Positions 38,302-46,645 of a stretch of 64,000 nt of DNA are shown one piece after another. The position numbers were made by a program, and so were the translations under genes. The notes beneath the pieces were generated by a model. It did not search any database. It saw nothing but the letters and a program-made list of their open reading frames with translations, and was not told the DNA's origin. The stretch spans positions 1,538,178 through 1,602,177 of the forward strand of contig JALCKZ010000001.1 of the NCBI GenBank assembly GCA_022647615.1, read 5' to 3'. The stretch comes from Bacteroidales bacterium (lineage in GTDB: Bacteria; Bacteroidota; Bacteroidia; Bacteroidales; UBA932). Numbering within the stretch: the stretch's first letter is position 1; each line of letters opens with the position of its first letter.

Positions 38302-40413
38302 ATGAAAAAATTATTGATCATATTAATTGCACTGCCGCTGTTCCTTTTTGAAATGCCGGCTGTGCCAATGGAGGCAGCCTCTGCGCAAGGTTCTGATGTT
38401 ACGCCTGTGGATATTTCAAATGGTGAAAAAGTCCTTGTTGCAAAGTTAAATAAGACCAAAGGCAGCGGACGTCTGGTAATTTTAGACAGTCTGACTGAAT
38501 TGTATTGGAATGTTCCAAGAGAAGAGTATTGGCTAAAGAGGTGTTACAGTGAGAGTTTGTCCATGGATTCTTTGCGTCTTGCAGAGAAGACTTTGCTTGG
38601 GCTGGCAGTGTATTACCACAATTCTAATTTATTGCCGCAGCTGTTATGGTGCTCCGGACAGGAAGATGTTATTGCAAAAAAATTAAAATATTACTCTGAT
38701 AATTATTTCTCTATAAAGGCCTATGTATGTAAGAGATATCTGTGGAATGAGAATTATAATGAAGCTATATCCAACGCGCAACATCTTCTGGATTTGGCCA
38801 TTGAAAATAGAAGCGAGGGGGGAAGAGAAATCGGGGAGGAGCTGATGGGGGATATTTATCAGCTGATGAAGCTTAATAATCAGTCTCTTGTACATCTTGG
38901 GTCTGCATATAAAATTCTTGTAAAAATTGCTCCAAAAGATTTCAGGCACATTGCGCAGCTTACAACAACTTTGATTGAGGTACAGCTGGAGCTTAATCAC
39001 TTAAAGGAGGCATATTCTCTAATTTCCTCATTTGAAGCTATTCAGGTAGATGTTGAGGGCGGCAAGTATGGAAAGCAACCAGGGTTCCCGATAGATAGAA
39101 ATCACAGGCTTGCTTCTGTTTATTTTGCAAATTACTATTATAGGTCCGGAGACTTGTTGAAGATGCGGAAATGCCTGGACAGGGCGGCTTCAATCAAGCA
39201 TTCAGATGTTTATGTGGACTTTCTATTTGATTATGAATCTGCAAAATACAATGATGCAGTCAAAAATTATCCTGAGGCGCTTAGTTACATAAATAAAGTT
39301 ATTGAGGCTGACGGAGGATCTACTGTTGAGTATAGAAATTTCAGAGCCGGCCTTTATCAGAAGATGGGCAAATTGAAGGAGGCTGTTGATGAGTATAAGG
39401 TATGTGTTGACTTGTTTTTTAAATCCAGAAGTTCATACTTCAATAAGCAGGTTGCAGGATTGCAACATTTCCAGGATACAAAACTTATAGAGCTGCGGCT
39501 AAAGGATAAAGAGCTGCGCATCAAGAAGATGCAGAATCAAGAGCTAATTGTTGCAGTTGCTTTTTTCCTAATTCTGTCATTGGTTCTTGGATTATTTCTT
39601 AACAGAAATCGCAGGCTTGGTGTTGCGCTCAAAAAGAATAATGAGAGGCTTGCTAATGAGGATGAGTTGCTAAAATTTGCGCTAAAAAAATCCAATGAGG
39701 CGGATAAATTAAAGACCTCTTTTTTGCATAGCGTGAGTCATGAGGTAAGGACGCCTCTTAATGCAATTGTAGGTTTTTCTAATTTGATTGCAGAGGATGA
39801 TTCATATAAAAAGTATGATGTCAAGGAGTTTTCAAAGCTTATATCCAAGAATAGCAATGCGTTGCTGGAGCTGATGGATAAAATTTTAAAGATTTCCCAG
39901 TATGAGACCTCTGTCGGAAATATTGATTCCAAAAAAATTTCCTCCTGTGATGTTACCAATGTATGTAACGCATCCTTGGATAAATTAAGGAAAGAAGGAA
40001 AACTTAAGCCGGGCGTAGAGCTTGTGTTTAAGGGAGTTCCGGAGGATTATATTCTTAACACCAATGAGGAATTTCTTGGCCAGATGTTATACAACTTGCT
40101 TGATAACGCCGCTAAAAATACTGAAACCGGTTCAATTACATTGGCTTATGAATTGAGCGGCAATTCAAAGTCCGTGGTATTTTCTATTACTGATACAGGC
40201 AAAGGGATAGAGGAGAGTAAAAGAAATAAAATATTTGATGAGTTTGAAAAAGGTGATTCATTTGCGCAAGGCCTTGGACTGGGGCTAGTTATGTGTAAGA
40301 TAATTGCCTCTAATTTAGGAGGAAAAATAGAATTGGATGACTTGTACAGGGACGGGTGTAAGTTTATTTTTACTCATCCAACAGATTTAAAAACACGTTA
40401 TGAGAAGAATTAA
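38302..40413 (+). CDS. TPR sensor histidine kinase, fifth in window
   Basis: A 703-residue kinase with the same plan but clearly diverged from the array. Signal peptide (about 1-28), TPR-rich region to about 395, coiled coil, one helix (about 413-432), DHp FLHSVSHEVRTPLNAIVGFS with His at about 480, LLDNAAKNT (N box), DTGKGIE (G1), FDEFEKGDSF (F) and GLGLGLVMCK (G2). The ATG begins 2 bases after a nonamer copy (38291-38299). The stop overlaps the next gene by 14 bases, so it is translationally coupled to the phosphodiesterase. Confidence 0.94.
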   Translation: MKKLLIILIALPLFLFEMPAVPMEAASAQGSDVTPVDISNGEKVLVAKLNKTKGSGRLVILDSLTELYWNVPREEYWLKRCYSESLSMDSLRLAEKTLLGLAVYYHNSNLLPQLLWCSGQEDVIAKKLKYYSDNYFSIKAYVCKRYLWNENYNEAISNAQHLLDLAIENRSEGGREIGEELMGDIYQLMKLNNQSLVHLGSAYKILVKIAPKDFRHIAQLTTTLIEVQLELNHLKEAYSLISSFEAIQVDVEGGKYGKQPGFPIDRNHRLASVYFANYYYRSGDLLKMRKCLDRAASIKHSDVYVDFLFDYESAKYNDAVKNYPEALSYINKVIEADGGSTVEYRNFRAGLYQKMGKLKEAVDEYKVCVDLFFKSRSSYFNKQVAGLQHFQDTKLIELRLKDKELRIKKMQNQELIVAVAFFLILSLVLGLFLNRNRRLGVALKKNNERLANEDELLKFALKKSNEADKLKTSFLHSVSHEVRTPLNAIVGFSNLIAEDDSYKKYDVKEFSKLISKNSNALLELMDKILKISQYETSVGNIDSKKISSCDVTNVCNASLDKLRKEGKLKPGVELVFKGVPEDYILNTNEEFLGQMLYNLLDNAAKNTETGSITLAYELSGNSKSVVFSITDTGKGIEESKRNKIFDEFEKGDSFAQGLGLGLVMCKIIASNLGGKIELDDLYRDGCKFIFTHPTDLKTRYEKN

Positions 40414-41317
40414 ATTTATTTTTATCCCGATAGTTACTTGCTTGGTGTTGTGCAGCTTGCAGGTAAATGCAAAGAGAGTTCCCCGCTTCACAAATGTGAT
40501 TCTCATTGGTGCAGATGGCTTTACCCCCGAGGTTATTACATCTAATCCCGGCCGCTATAAAAACATTGAGGCGCTGATGGCCAGAGGATTATGGACATTT
40601 GAATCCAGAAGCGTACTGCCTTCTTCCAGCGCCATTAATTGGAAAACAATGCTGTCGGGAGCCGGAAGCGAGATGCACGGCTATACGGAGTGGAATAGCC
40701 AAGTGCCTGAAGTAAAGCCGGTTTACACTGATAAGTGGGGAATGTTTCCCTCTGTATTTGCAGTTGTCAGAGAGCAAATGCCCTCTGCGGAAACGGGTGT
40801 AATTTTTTCATGGGAAGGGATTAAATATGTCTATGAAAATGATGCTGTAAATTATAATGACCAGTGCAAAGAGGGAGATGACTATCAAGTGCTGAAAGAC
40901 GCAGCAAGTTATATTTCAGCAAAAAAGCCTAATCTGTTATTTGTTTATTTTTCAAATCCGGATGAGGTGGGTCACAAATATGGCTGGTGCTCAAAAGAAT
41001 ACAATGAATCTTGCGATACAATTGATGCTTACGTTGGAAAATTGATGGCGGTTATTGAGAGTAATTTTGACATGAGTAAAACGGCCGTATTATTTTCCTC
41101 TGACCACGGCGGAGTTGATAAGGGACATGGCGGCAAGAGTATGAAGGAGATGCAGACCCCGCTGATTATTGTTGGCGGCAGGCTTCCCCAAAACGTTAAG
41201 ATGAGTTTTCCAGTAATGAGGTATGATACTGCTCCAACTATTATTGATTTACTTGGACTTAAAGAACCAGATGAATGGAGAGGAAAATCTGTTTTGAAGT
41301 TTGTGCAAACTCTGTAG
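40400..41317 (+). CDS. Exported type I phosphodiesterase / nucleotide pyrophosphatase family (alkaline phosphatase fold)
   Basis: A 305-residue protein with a signal peptide (about 1-24, after VNAK). It opens with TNVILIGADGFTPEV, the first metal Asp. SSSAINWKTMLSGAG is where the nucleophile Thr or Ser lies in this fold (Asn-Trp-Lys-Thr, probably Thr). FVYFSNPDEVGHKYGW and FSSDHGGVDKGHGG supply the remaining metal ligands. The family cleaves phosphodiesters or phosphomonoesters; substrate unknown. The 3' end overlaps the cutC start by 43 bases, which suggests a compact operon. Confidence 0.88.
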   Translation: MRRIKFIFIPIVTCLVLCSLQVNAKRVPRFTNVILIGADGFTPEVITSNPGRYKNIEALMARGLWTFESRSVLPSSSAINWKTMLSGAGSEMHGYTEWNSQVPEVKPVYTDKWGMFPSVFAVVREQMPSAETGVIFSWEGIKYVYENDAVNYNDQCKEGDDYQVLKDAASYISAKKPNLLFVYFSNPDEVGHKYGWCSKEYNESCDTIDAYVGKLMAVIESNFDMSKTAVLFSSDHGGVDKGHGGKSMKEMQTPLIIVGGRLPQNVKMSFPVMRYDTAPTIIDLLGLKEPDEWRGKSVLKFVQTL

Positions 41318-42021
41318 AGAGCTGTGTTGCAGCACAAAACGGAGGAGCGGATAGGGTTGAGCTCTGCTCTGCGCTGGAGGTTGACGGCCTCACTCCATCC
41401 TATGCAACTATCAAAGAGGCGCGTAAAATATTGAATATTAAGCTGCACGTCCTTATCCGTCCCCGCAGCGGAAATTTCTGCTATTCTAAAAATGAGATTG
41501 ATAAAATGGCGGAAGAGATAAGAATGGCTGTTTCTCTTGGAGCTGACGGTGTCGTTTTTGGGTGTTTGACTCACGACGGTGATATTGATATTGAGGCTGT
41601 TAAGTATCTTATTTCTGTTGCTCGCGAGAGCAAAAATGTACCAATTACTTTTCACAGAGCGTTTGATGTGTGCGGAAATCCGCATAAGGCTCTTGAACAA
41701 TTAATTGATTTAAAGATAGACAGATTGCTGACTTCCGGGCATCAGCAAACTGCTGAGATTGGTATTCCGCTTCTTGCTGACTTGCAGAGCATTGCTTCAT
41801 CTCGGAAAGCCGCGGCGCATGAGAGAAATGAATCTGTCGGGATTAAAATAATGGCCGGCTGCGGAGTGAATGAAAATAATATTGCAAAAATATACAGGCA
41901 GACCCAAATTGCTGAGTATCATTTCTCTGCAAAAATAAAAAAACAGTCGGGATTAGGAGAGTACTATGTGACTTCAGAAGAAAAAGTCAAGGAGACCATT
42001 AACGCCCTGCGAGAATTATAA
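41275..42021 (+). CDS. cutC: CutC family protein
   Basis: A 248-residue TIM-barrel protein. It starts ICFEVCANSVESCVAAQNGG, then ADRVELCSALEVDGLTPSY, VLIRPRSGNFCYS, GADGVVFGCLTHDGDID, ITFHRAFDVC, RLLTSGHQQTA and IMAGCGVNENN. This is the whole CutC signature series. CutC was linked to copper homeostasis in E. coli, but its biochemical role is unsettled. The ATG lies inside the preceding gene. Two nonamer-like sites are inside: an exact one at 41834 and a one-mismatch one near 41944. Confidence 0.94.
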   Translation: MERKICFEVCANSVESCVAAQNGGADRVELCSALEVDGLTPSYATIKEARKILNIKLHVLIRPRSGNFCYSKNEIDKMAEEIRMAVSLGADGVVFGCLTHDGDIDIEAVKYLISVARESKNVPITFHRAFDVCGNPHKALEQLIDLKIDRLLTSGHQQTAEIGIPLLADLQSIASSRKAAAHERNESVGIKIMAGCGVNENNIAKIYRQTQIAEYHFSAKIKKQSGLGEYYVTSEEKVKETINALREL

Positions 42022-42126
42022 ATTTATTTGTTTTAATTTGTAGTTAACAAACGTTTTATGCGTCTAACGGGGTGTAAACATTTTTGATGAGCATTTTTGA
42101 CGCATTCTTTAAAATTTTGACCGATT

Positions 42127-43113
42127 ATGAAAAAGTTTTTTTTAACAGCTGTAACTTGTTTGATTACAATAGCTTCTTTTGCACAAAGTGCAAATAATGG
42201 AAACGGAGCGGCAAATAAAACGGCCGCAAAAGAGGAACCTGTAACTTTGGAGACCGCAACCGGCAGCATATACGGTAAGTTGACGGTTCCGGATATTAAT
42301 GCTAAATGTCCTGTGGTTCTGATAATTGCCGGTTCCGGCCCAACTGATATGGACGGCAATACTCCTATGATTCAAGGGAAAAATAATTCACTCAAGTATC
42401 TGGCGGAGGGCCTTGCATCAAATGGCATAGCATCTTTAAGGTTTGATAAACGTGGCATTGCAAGCAGTGCAAAAGCTGCTAAGAGTGAGAGCGATTTGAA
42501 GTTTGAAGATTATGTCAATGATGCTGCGGGATGGGTGGAGTTTCTAAAAAAGGATAAGCGCTTTTCAAGTGTTTCCGTTGCGGGACACAGCGAGGGCTCG
42601 CTGATAGGAATGATTGCTTGTGCTAAAGTGTCCGGAGTAAAGGGTTTTATCTCTATTGCCGGAGCAGGGTATCCTGCTTATGATATGATAGAGAGCCAAT
42701 TAGCTTCTCAGCCTGATGCCGTACAGCAAGAAGTTGCGCGTATAGATGATTCTTTAAAGGTTGGCAAAATAGTAAAAGACGTCCCATCATATTTAAACTC
42801 TTTGTATCGTGAATCTGTTCAGCCATATATGATTTCCTGGTACAAATATGATCCAAGAAGTGTTATCAAGACGTTAACAGTTCCAATCCTTATTTTGCAG
42901 GGAGATGCTGATATTCAGGTAACTACTGAGGATGCAAAAGTTCTGCAGGCAGCTAATCCTTCTGCTAAAATGTTAATTATCAAGGGGATGAATCATGTGT
43001 TCAAACATTGTGACAGCATGGATATGCAGCAGCAGGTTGCGGTATACGGAGATCCTTCTCTCCCGATTAACTCAGAATTGCTGACAGAAATCTGCAGCTT
43101 TGTTAAAAGATAA
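42127..43113 (+). CDS. Exported alpha/beta hydrolase
   Basis: A 328-residue hydrolase with a signal peptide (1-19, after SFAQ). VVLIIAGSGPTDMDGNTP is the oxyanion region, the nucleophile elbow is VAGHSEGS, the acid is in LILQGDADIQVT, and the His in IKGMNHVFKH. It belongs to the broad serine aminopeptidase S33/esterase-like group. Substrate cannot be inferred. It converges on the PIG-L gene with an 11-base overlap of the 3' ends. Confidence 0.9.
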   Translation: MKKFFLTAVTCLITIASFAQSANNGNGAANKTAAKEEPVTLETATGSIYGKLTVPDINAKCPVVLIIAGSGPTDMDGNTPMIQGKNNSLKYLAEGLASNGIASLRFDKRGIASSAKAAKSESDLKFEDYVNDAAGWVEFLKKDKRFSSVSVAGHSEGSLIGMIACAKVSGVKGFISIAGAGYPAYDMIESQLASQPDAVQQEVARIDDSLKVGKIVKDVPSYLNSLYRESVQPYMISWYKYDPRSVIKTLTVPILILQGDADIQVTTEDAKVLQAANPSAKMLIIKGMNHVFKHCDSMDMQQQVAVYGDPSLPINSELLTEICSFVKR

Positions 43114-43870
43114 TATTGCGGTTATAATCGTGTGCAACAAACGCCTCTGCTAGTTTGACGTGAGATTCAGCACCTCTGAACTGCTCCATCATAGCATGAG
43201 ACTCTTTGTAAATGGACTCCATATCTTGGCTCACATGGCACCAGCAGGCTTTATGCTTTTGCTCGGCGACAGATGTTATGTCCACGTAATTTGTTGGTCT
43301 AAAGTTCATTGTCTGGAATCCGCTCTCAACTTCAAAATAATATAGAGGGAACTTGTAGCCAAGCTGGCGGAAGGCATCCAGAACCAGCAGAGAGCAAATT
43401 CTGTGGTCTCTGTGACTGTCTATTGGCCAGTGAGTGAAGACTATATCGGGAGCTTCAGCTTTTATCAAATCATACATCTCTTTATAGCGTGCGGGTGTAA
43501 TTTCACTCCCTGCATCTATTTGAGTCAAAAATGCGGGACGCGCCTCCATAACTTTGCATGCCTCAATGCATTCCTGAGTTCTTATACGTGCCGCCTCCTC
43601 ATTGCTTTTTCCCCCAATGCCTCTCTCCCCGTGAGTCAGATATACAGAAACTACTTCATATCCAGCCTGTTTAAGCAATATCATTGTGCCGCCTGCCCCT
43701 GTTTCCGGATCATCGGGGTGCGCCCCAATCACCAGCGCCTTCTTCTTACCACCTGATGAAGAATATCTTTTATTCTCTTTACCAAATGCATCAGTTGTTA
43801 ATCCTAGTGCTGTTAATGCAGCGCTACCCGCTGCAAGTTTTAACATGTTCCTTCTAGATATCTTCTTCAT
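43103..43870 (-). CDS. Tat-exported PIG-L family deacetylase
   Basis: A 255-residue protein. The start MKKISRRNMLKLAAGSAALT is a twin-arginine signal, and a spacer with Ser/Gly/Lys follows. The catalytic metal motif is VIGAHPDDPETGAGG, with FTHWPIDSHRDHRI as the second metal and base region. LTHGERGIGGKSNEEAARIR is typical. The family removes N-acetyl groups from GlcNAc-type sugars. Export by Tat suggests it folds with its zinc in the cytoplasm first. Single gene on the minus strand. Confidence 0.92.
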   Translation of the reverse strand: MKKISRRNMLKLAAGSAALTALGLTTDAFGKENKRYSSSGGKKKALVIGAHPDDPETGAGGTMILLKQAGYEVVSVYLTHGERGIGGKSNEEAARIRTQECIEACKVMEARPAFLTQIDAGSEITPARYKEMYDLIKAEAPDIVFTHWPIDSHRDHRICSLLVLDAFRQLGYKFPLYYFEVESGFQTMNFRPTNYVDITSVAEQKHKACWCHVSQDMESIYKESHAMMEQFRGAESHVKLAEAFVAHDYNRNIIF

Positions 43871-43920
43871 AATCAGTCATTAATTATCATCGCAATAAAT
43901 AATCAAACAAAACAATCTAT

Positions 43921-44005
43921 TAGCCGCAGGCCGCGCTTTAGCGCGTGTATCCTCGCGGCGAAGCCGCGTTAACCACAAATAATTCCGCCGCTTTGTGGCG
44001 GAATT
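43921..44005 (-). repeat. Three-hairpin REP-like element, copy B
   Basis: Reading the minus strand: hairpin 1 AATTCCGCC-ACAAAGC-GGCGGAATT, then TGGTTAACG, hairpin 2 CGCGGC-TTC-GCCGCG, then GAGGATACACGCGC, and hairpin 3 GCGC-TAAA-GCGC. Order and linkers match copy A at 24821-24905, but nearly every stem pair has changed on both sides. On the plus strand hairpin 1 could also end transcription between the two flanking genes. Confidence 0.75.
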
Positions 44006-44027
44006 AAAGGGGGGCATGTGCGCTGGC

Positions 44028-44972
44028 TTATTGTATTTGCAAAAGGAACTTCTTGCTTCCCTTATTTAGAATCTTGTAATAATTATCGTTAATCACCCGT
44101 CCCTCTTCATACATCTTAAGCATCTGGTGCTCAGACAATCTCTCAAATGTCTTTTTATCAATAAAGAATTGAATAGGGGCCCTGCCTTCCACTTCCGTAA
44201 ATCCAAGTTTCTTGTAAACATTACCGTTTGACCACTCTGTATCCGCATAAGTCATCACCTCTATTGGCTTATGTGACAATCCTTTGCCAGGTTCAATACA
44301 ACATCCGTTCATGTCACTATCAGAGGGATGGGAATCAAGATGATAAAGCCCGCTCATATTTTTGCTGAGAAGATTATGCGTAATCGCCTCATCTATAAAT
44401 GCATTCAGCAACTTGCCCATCCCCCCCTCAACTCTCACATCCGGCATTGACGCATATCTAAGCCATTCATAAGATTGAAACTGAACAATATCCGTAGAAA
44501 CCTTATCTTCCTCAGAAAGATAAGAGAAAAGATTTTCTACGCTGCGCAGCATTGGCCTTGGCTCAGAAAAAGTTGCAACGGCAACAATCTCACCGTTATA
44601 ACTTAGCGCATATCTGTATGCGCTTTTAACATAACCGTATGTGTGATACTTGTTTAAAAAATCTTTAATTTCTTCTCCACATTCTTTGCCCGACAGCACC
44701 CTGCATTTCCTTGCAAAAATGCTGGTGAATTTTCCTAATCTCGACAGTATTCTCTGCTCAAAAAATTCTCTTTTGTATCTCCATCTGTCTTCATAAAGAT
44801 AGAGTACATCCTCAAACTCGCCGCTAGGTACCGCTTTGGATTTACCTGTAATATAAACAGGTACAACTTCAAAATTGTAATCGGGGAAAATAAAAGAGCC
44901 GCCTTTTTCTACGTAGGGGACACCCTTTCCATCTAAAAATCTTCTAAAACTTATTTTTAAAGGATGTTCCAT
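44028..44972 (-). CDS. Conserved protein with GNAT-like features, function unknown
   Basis: A 314-residue cytoplasmic protein that I do not recognise with certainty. The central part (about 95-260) looks acetyltransferase-like: FLNKYHTYGYVKSAYRYALS, then YNGEIVAVATFSEPR (strand pair of a GNAT sheet), VEGGMGKLLNAFIDEA (like the CoA-binding turn) and NGNVYKKLGFTEVEGRA, a classical GNAT ending. The N-terminus (ISFRRFLDGKGVPYVEKGGS) is of unknown fold and the C-terminus is basic. Similar proteins occur in phages and islands. No operon partner. Confidence 0.6.
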   Translation of the reverse strand: MEHPLKISFRRFLDGKGVPYVEKGGSFIFPDYNFEVVPVYITGKSKAVPSGEFEDVLYLYEDRWRYKREFFEQRILSRLGKFTSIFARKCRVLSGKECGEEIKDFLNKYHTYGYVKSAYRYALSYNGEIVAVATFSEPRPMLRSVENLFSYLSEEDKVSTDIVQFQSYEWLRYASMPDVRVEGGMGKLLNAFIDEAITHNLLSKNMSGLYHLDSHPSDSDMNGCCIEPGKGLSHKPIEVMTYADTEWSNGNVYKKLGFTEVEGRAPIQFFIDKKTFERLSEHQMLKMYEEGRVINDNYYKILNKGSKKFLLQIQ

Positions 44973-45071
44973 AACGCTCTCACAAAAAGTGCTCTCTAGG
45001 TACGGGAAAAGAGTCCCGCCTTTGCAGTTGTAAAGATAGTGAAAAGTAAGTGAATCTGTCGGGAAATTAAA

Positions 45072-45103
45072 TTTGCATAAGAAAACTAAAAATTATACTT
45101 TTG
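45072..45103 (+). promoter_or_regulatory. Predicted tRNA-Lys promoter
   Basis: TTTG (45072-45075), 20 bases, TACTTTTG (45096-45103): a consensus Bacteroidetes promoter. The tRNA starts 37 bases further on. A nonamer copy (45056-45064) sits just upstream. Confidence 0.8.
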
Positions 45104-45139
45104 CAGCCCTAAACGTTTGCGCTTTGCGTGAATGTGAGA

Positions 45140-45212
45140 GATCCGCTAGCTCAGTTGGTAGAGCACAACACTTTTAATGTTGGGGTCTCGGGTTCGAGCC
45201 CCGAGCGGGTCA
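45140..45212 (+). tRNA. tRNA-Lys, anticodon TTT
   Basis: 73 bases. Acceptor stem GATCCGC / GCGGGTC (one T-G pair), D arm GCTC / GAGC, anticodon stem CAACA / TGTTG with loop CTTTTAA (anticodon 45173-45175), five-base variable region GGGTC, and T arm TCGGG / CCCGA with loop TTCGAGC. The CCA end is not encoded. A promoter and a terminator bracket it, so it is transcribed alone. Confidence 0.97.
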
Positions 45213-45216
45213 CGCG

Positions 45217-45253
45217 AAAAAAAAGAGGTTGATTTTATCAACCTCTTTTTTTT
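45217..45253 (+). terminator. Intrinsic terminator after tRNA-Lys
   Basis: A-run plus GAGGTTGAT, loop TTT, ATCAACCTC plus T-run: a 17-base stem with flanking A and T tracts, only 5 bases after the tRNA. Confidence 0.93.
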
Positions 45254-45257
45254 GCTC

Positions 45258-45301
45258 TCGCACGCGCCTCCGGCGCGGCTTCGCAGCTACGCTGCTCGCG
45301 T
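45258..45301 (+). repeat. Partial copy of the hairpin element
   Basis: GCACGCGCCT-CC-GGCGCGGCT followed by TCGCAGC resembles the third hairpin and tail of copy A (24880-24911) with a few changes. The first two hairpins are not seen. Lies between the tRNA terminator and the DUF1330 gene. Confidence 0.5.
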
Positions 45302-45375
45302 ATAGATTCTTACATGTATAATGTTTGTAGTAGTGATAACAAGGCAAAAAAGCTTTGCTCGGGTTTAGTAAATAA

Positions 45376-45708
45376 TCAGGGCCTTTGTTGTGAAATGCTC
45401 AATGTTACTTCGGCACCTTCGCCTCTCATCTCCTTCCATGGGCGGTAGTCCTCACTGTTCCACCAATCCATGAATGCTTTTTCATTCTCCCACAGTTGGA
45501 TGACAACCATATCGCCCAGTTTTTGCTCACCAAGGATATTCTTTTGATTGATGCCCTCATAAACAATCTTTCCGCCGTATTTTAATACAGAGGGAATATG
45601 TCCATGAACGTATTCCATAAAGCGTTCACGATTGTTTACTTTTACCTGAATGATAGCTAGTACACCACCTTCATTCGTGATTTTATTAAAAATACTGTTT
45701 TCGTTCAT
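45376..45708 (-). CDS. DUF1330 / dimeric alpha-beta barrel protein
   Basis: About 110 residues from the preferred start MNENSIFNKI at 45708; an upstream in-frame ATG at 45759 would add 17 unlikely residues. VLAIIQVKVNNRERFMEYVH, then YGGKIVYEGI and MVVIQLWENEKAFMDWWNSE, DYRPWKEMR match DUF1330, a small ferredoxin-like fold close to antibiotic biosynthesis monooxygenases. The function is not known; relatives are thought to bind small quinone-like compounds. Last gene of a four-gene minus-strand set of redox genes. Confidence 0.85.
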   Translation of the reverse strand: MNENSIFNKITNEGGVLAIIQVKVNNRERFMEYVHGHIPSVLKYGGKIVYEGINQKNILGEQKLGDMVVIQLWENEKAFMDWWNSEDYRPWKEMRGEGAEVTLSISQQRP

Positions 45709-45807
45709 CTTGTTATAATATTTACATAATGTTATTCTTGCATTGAGGATATAAACCACCTGTACACCATTGTTTAGTATTGCATGATTTATATTTCATG
45801 CTTGATA

Positions 45808-46635
45808 TTAAAGTTGTATGTTTTGTATATCTATGCCTTCTGACTGTATGGCTCTAGAATATTTCACAGCTGGTTTGCCGAATATCATGGCATATCCTAC
45901 CATATAATTGTCGGGAATGCCAATCGTCTTTCGTAGTTCTGGAGCCACAAACTCCAATGTGAGTTTGAACATGCCATCCCATAGGGTACCCATACCATTG
46001 GATATAGCCAGTAGTTCAAAGTAACTTAGTGCTATCATTGTGTCTTCTTTGGGTGATGGACAGTCATTTGGGGCTGAGGCTATAACGATATGAGGGGCAC
46101 CGCGGAATATAGTGTCCACCTTATCACTCTCCCATAGTTTGGCGCTGTCGTACAGGAAAGAGAGATTTTTTGGTACTTTTCCTTCCGCACCTGCTTTTAT
46201 AATTGCATTGTATGTTATTGTCCGTAATTTGTCCATTGTTTTCATATCTTCTACTACCGTAAAACGTACACTGTTACCATTTTCACCTGTAGGTGCATAA
46301 GAGGCAATGCTAAGTAATTTTTTAATCAACACCTTATCTATTGCTTCTTTCATATAACGGCGGATAGAGCGGCGATTCATAATAAGATTCGTCATTTGCT
46401 CTGGGGAAGGTTTATCATTTGTATTGGGCAAGCTTTTAGATGGGTCTTTGCCAAAAATAGATAAGGCCCCTTTAGGACATACCGCAAGACAATGCTGGCA
46501 TTCCATGCACATCGCTTCTTTATCGGCAGGGATAACAGGTTTGGGATTCATTTCTATGATTCCCACTAGGCAATCATTTGCGCAAGCTCCGCAAGCTATA
46601 CAAAGATTATTATCAATCTTGAAAAGTTTTTCCAT
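45808..46635 (-). CDS. Nitroreductase with N-terminal 2x4Fe-4S ferredoxin domain
   Basis: A 275-residue fusion. The N-terminal part (about 1-65) has two cluster motifs, CIACGACANDC and CMECQHCLAVCPKG. The rest is an FMN-dependent nitroreductase: NRRSIRRYMKEAI (FMN phosphate site), YAPTGENGNSVRF, and SYFELLAISNGMGTLWDGMF. Such proteins reduce quinones, nitro compounds or flavins with electrons from the ferredoxin domain, in the cytoplasm. Its stop is 100 bases before the DUF1330 start; its own start is 10 bases after the SDR stop, so it is in the same operon. Confidence 0.93.
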   Translation of the reverse strand: MEKLFKIDNNLCIACGACANDCLVGIIEMNPKPVIPADKEAMCMECQHCLAVCPKGALSIFGKDPSKSLPNTNDKPSPEQMTNLIMNRRSIRRYMKEAIDKVLIKKLLSIASYAPTGENGNSVRFTVVEDMKTMDKLRTITYNAIIKAGAEGKVPKNLSFLYDSAKLWESDKVDTIFRGAPHIVIASAPNDCPSPKEDTMIALSYFELLAISNGMGTLWDGMFKLTLEFVAPELRKTIGIPDNYMVGYAMIFGKPAVKYSRAIQSEGIDIQNIQL

Positions 46636-46645
46636 TTTATTTACA

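Noticed and set aside
45782..45801. Terminator GCATGA-N8-TCATGC after the nitroreductase gene
   Set aside because: Only six pairs, no T-run, and the DUF1330 gene follows on the same strand; could be weak but I cannot support it.
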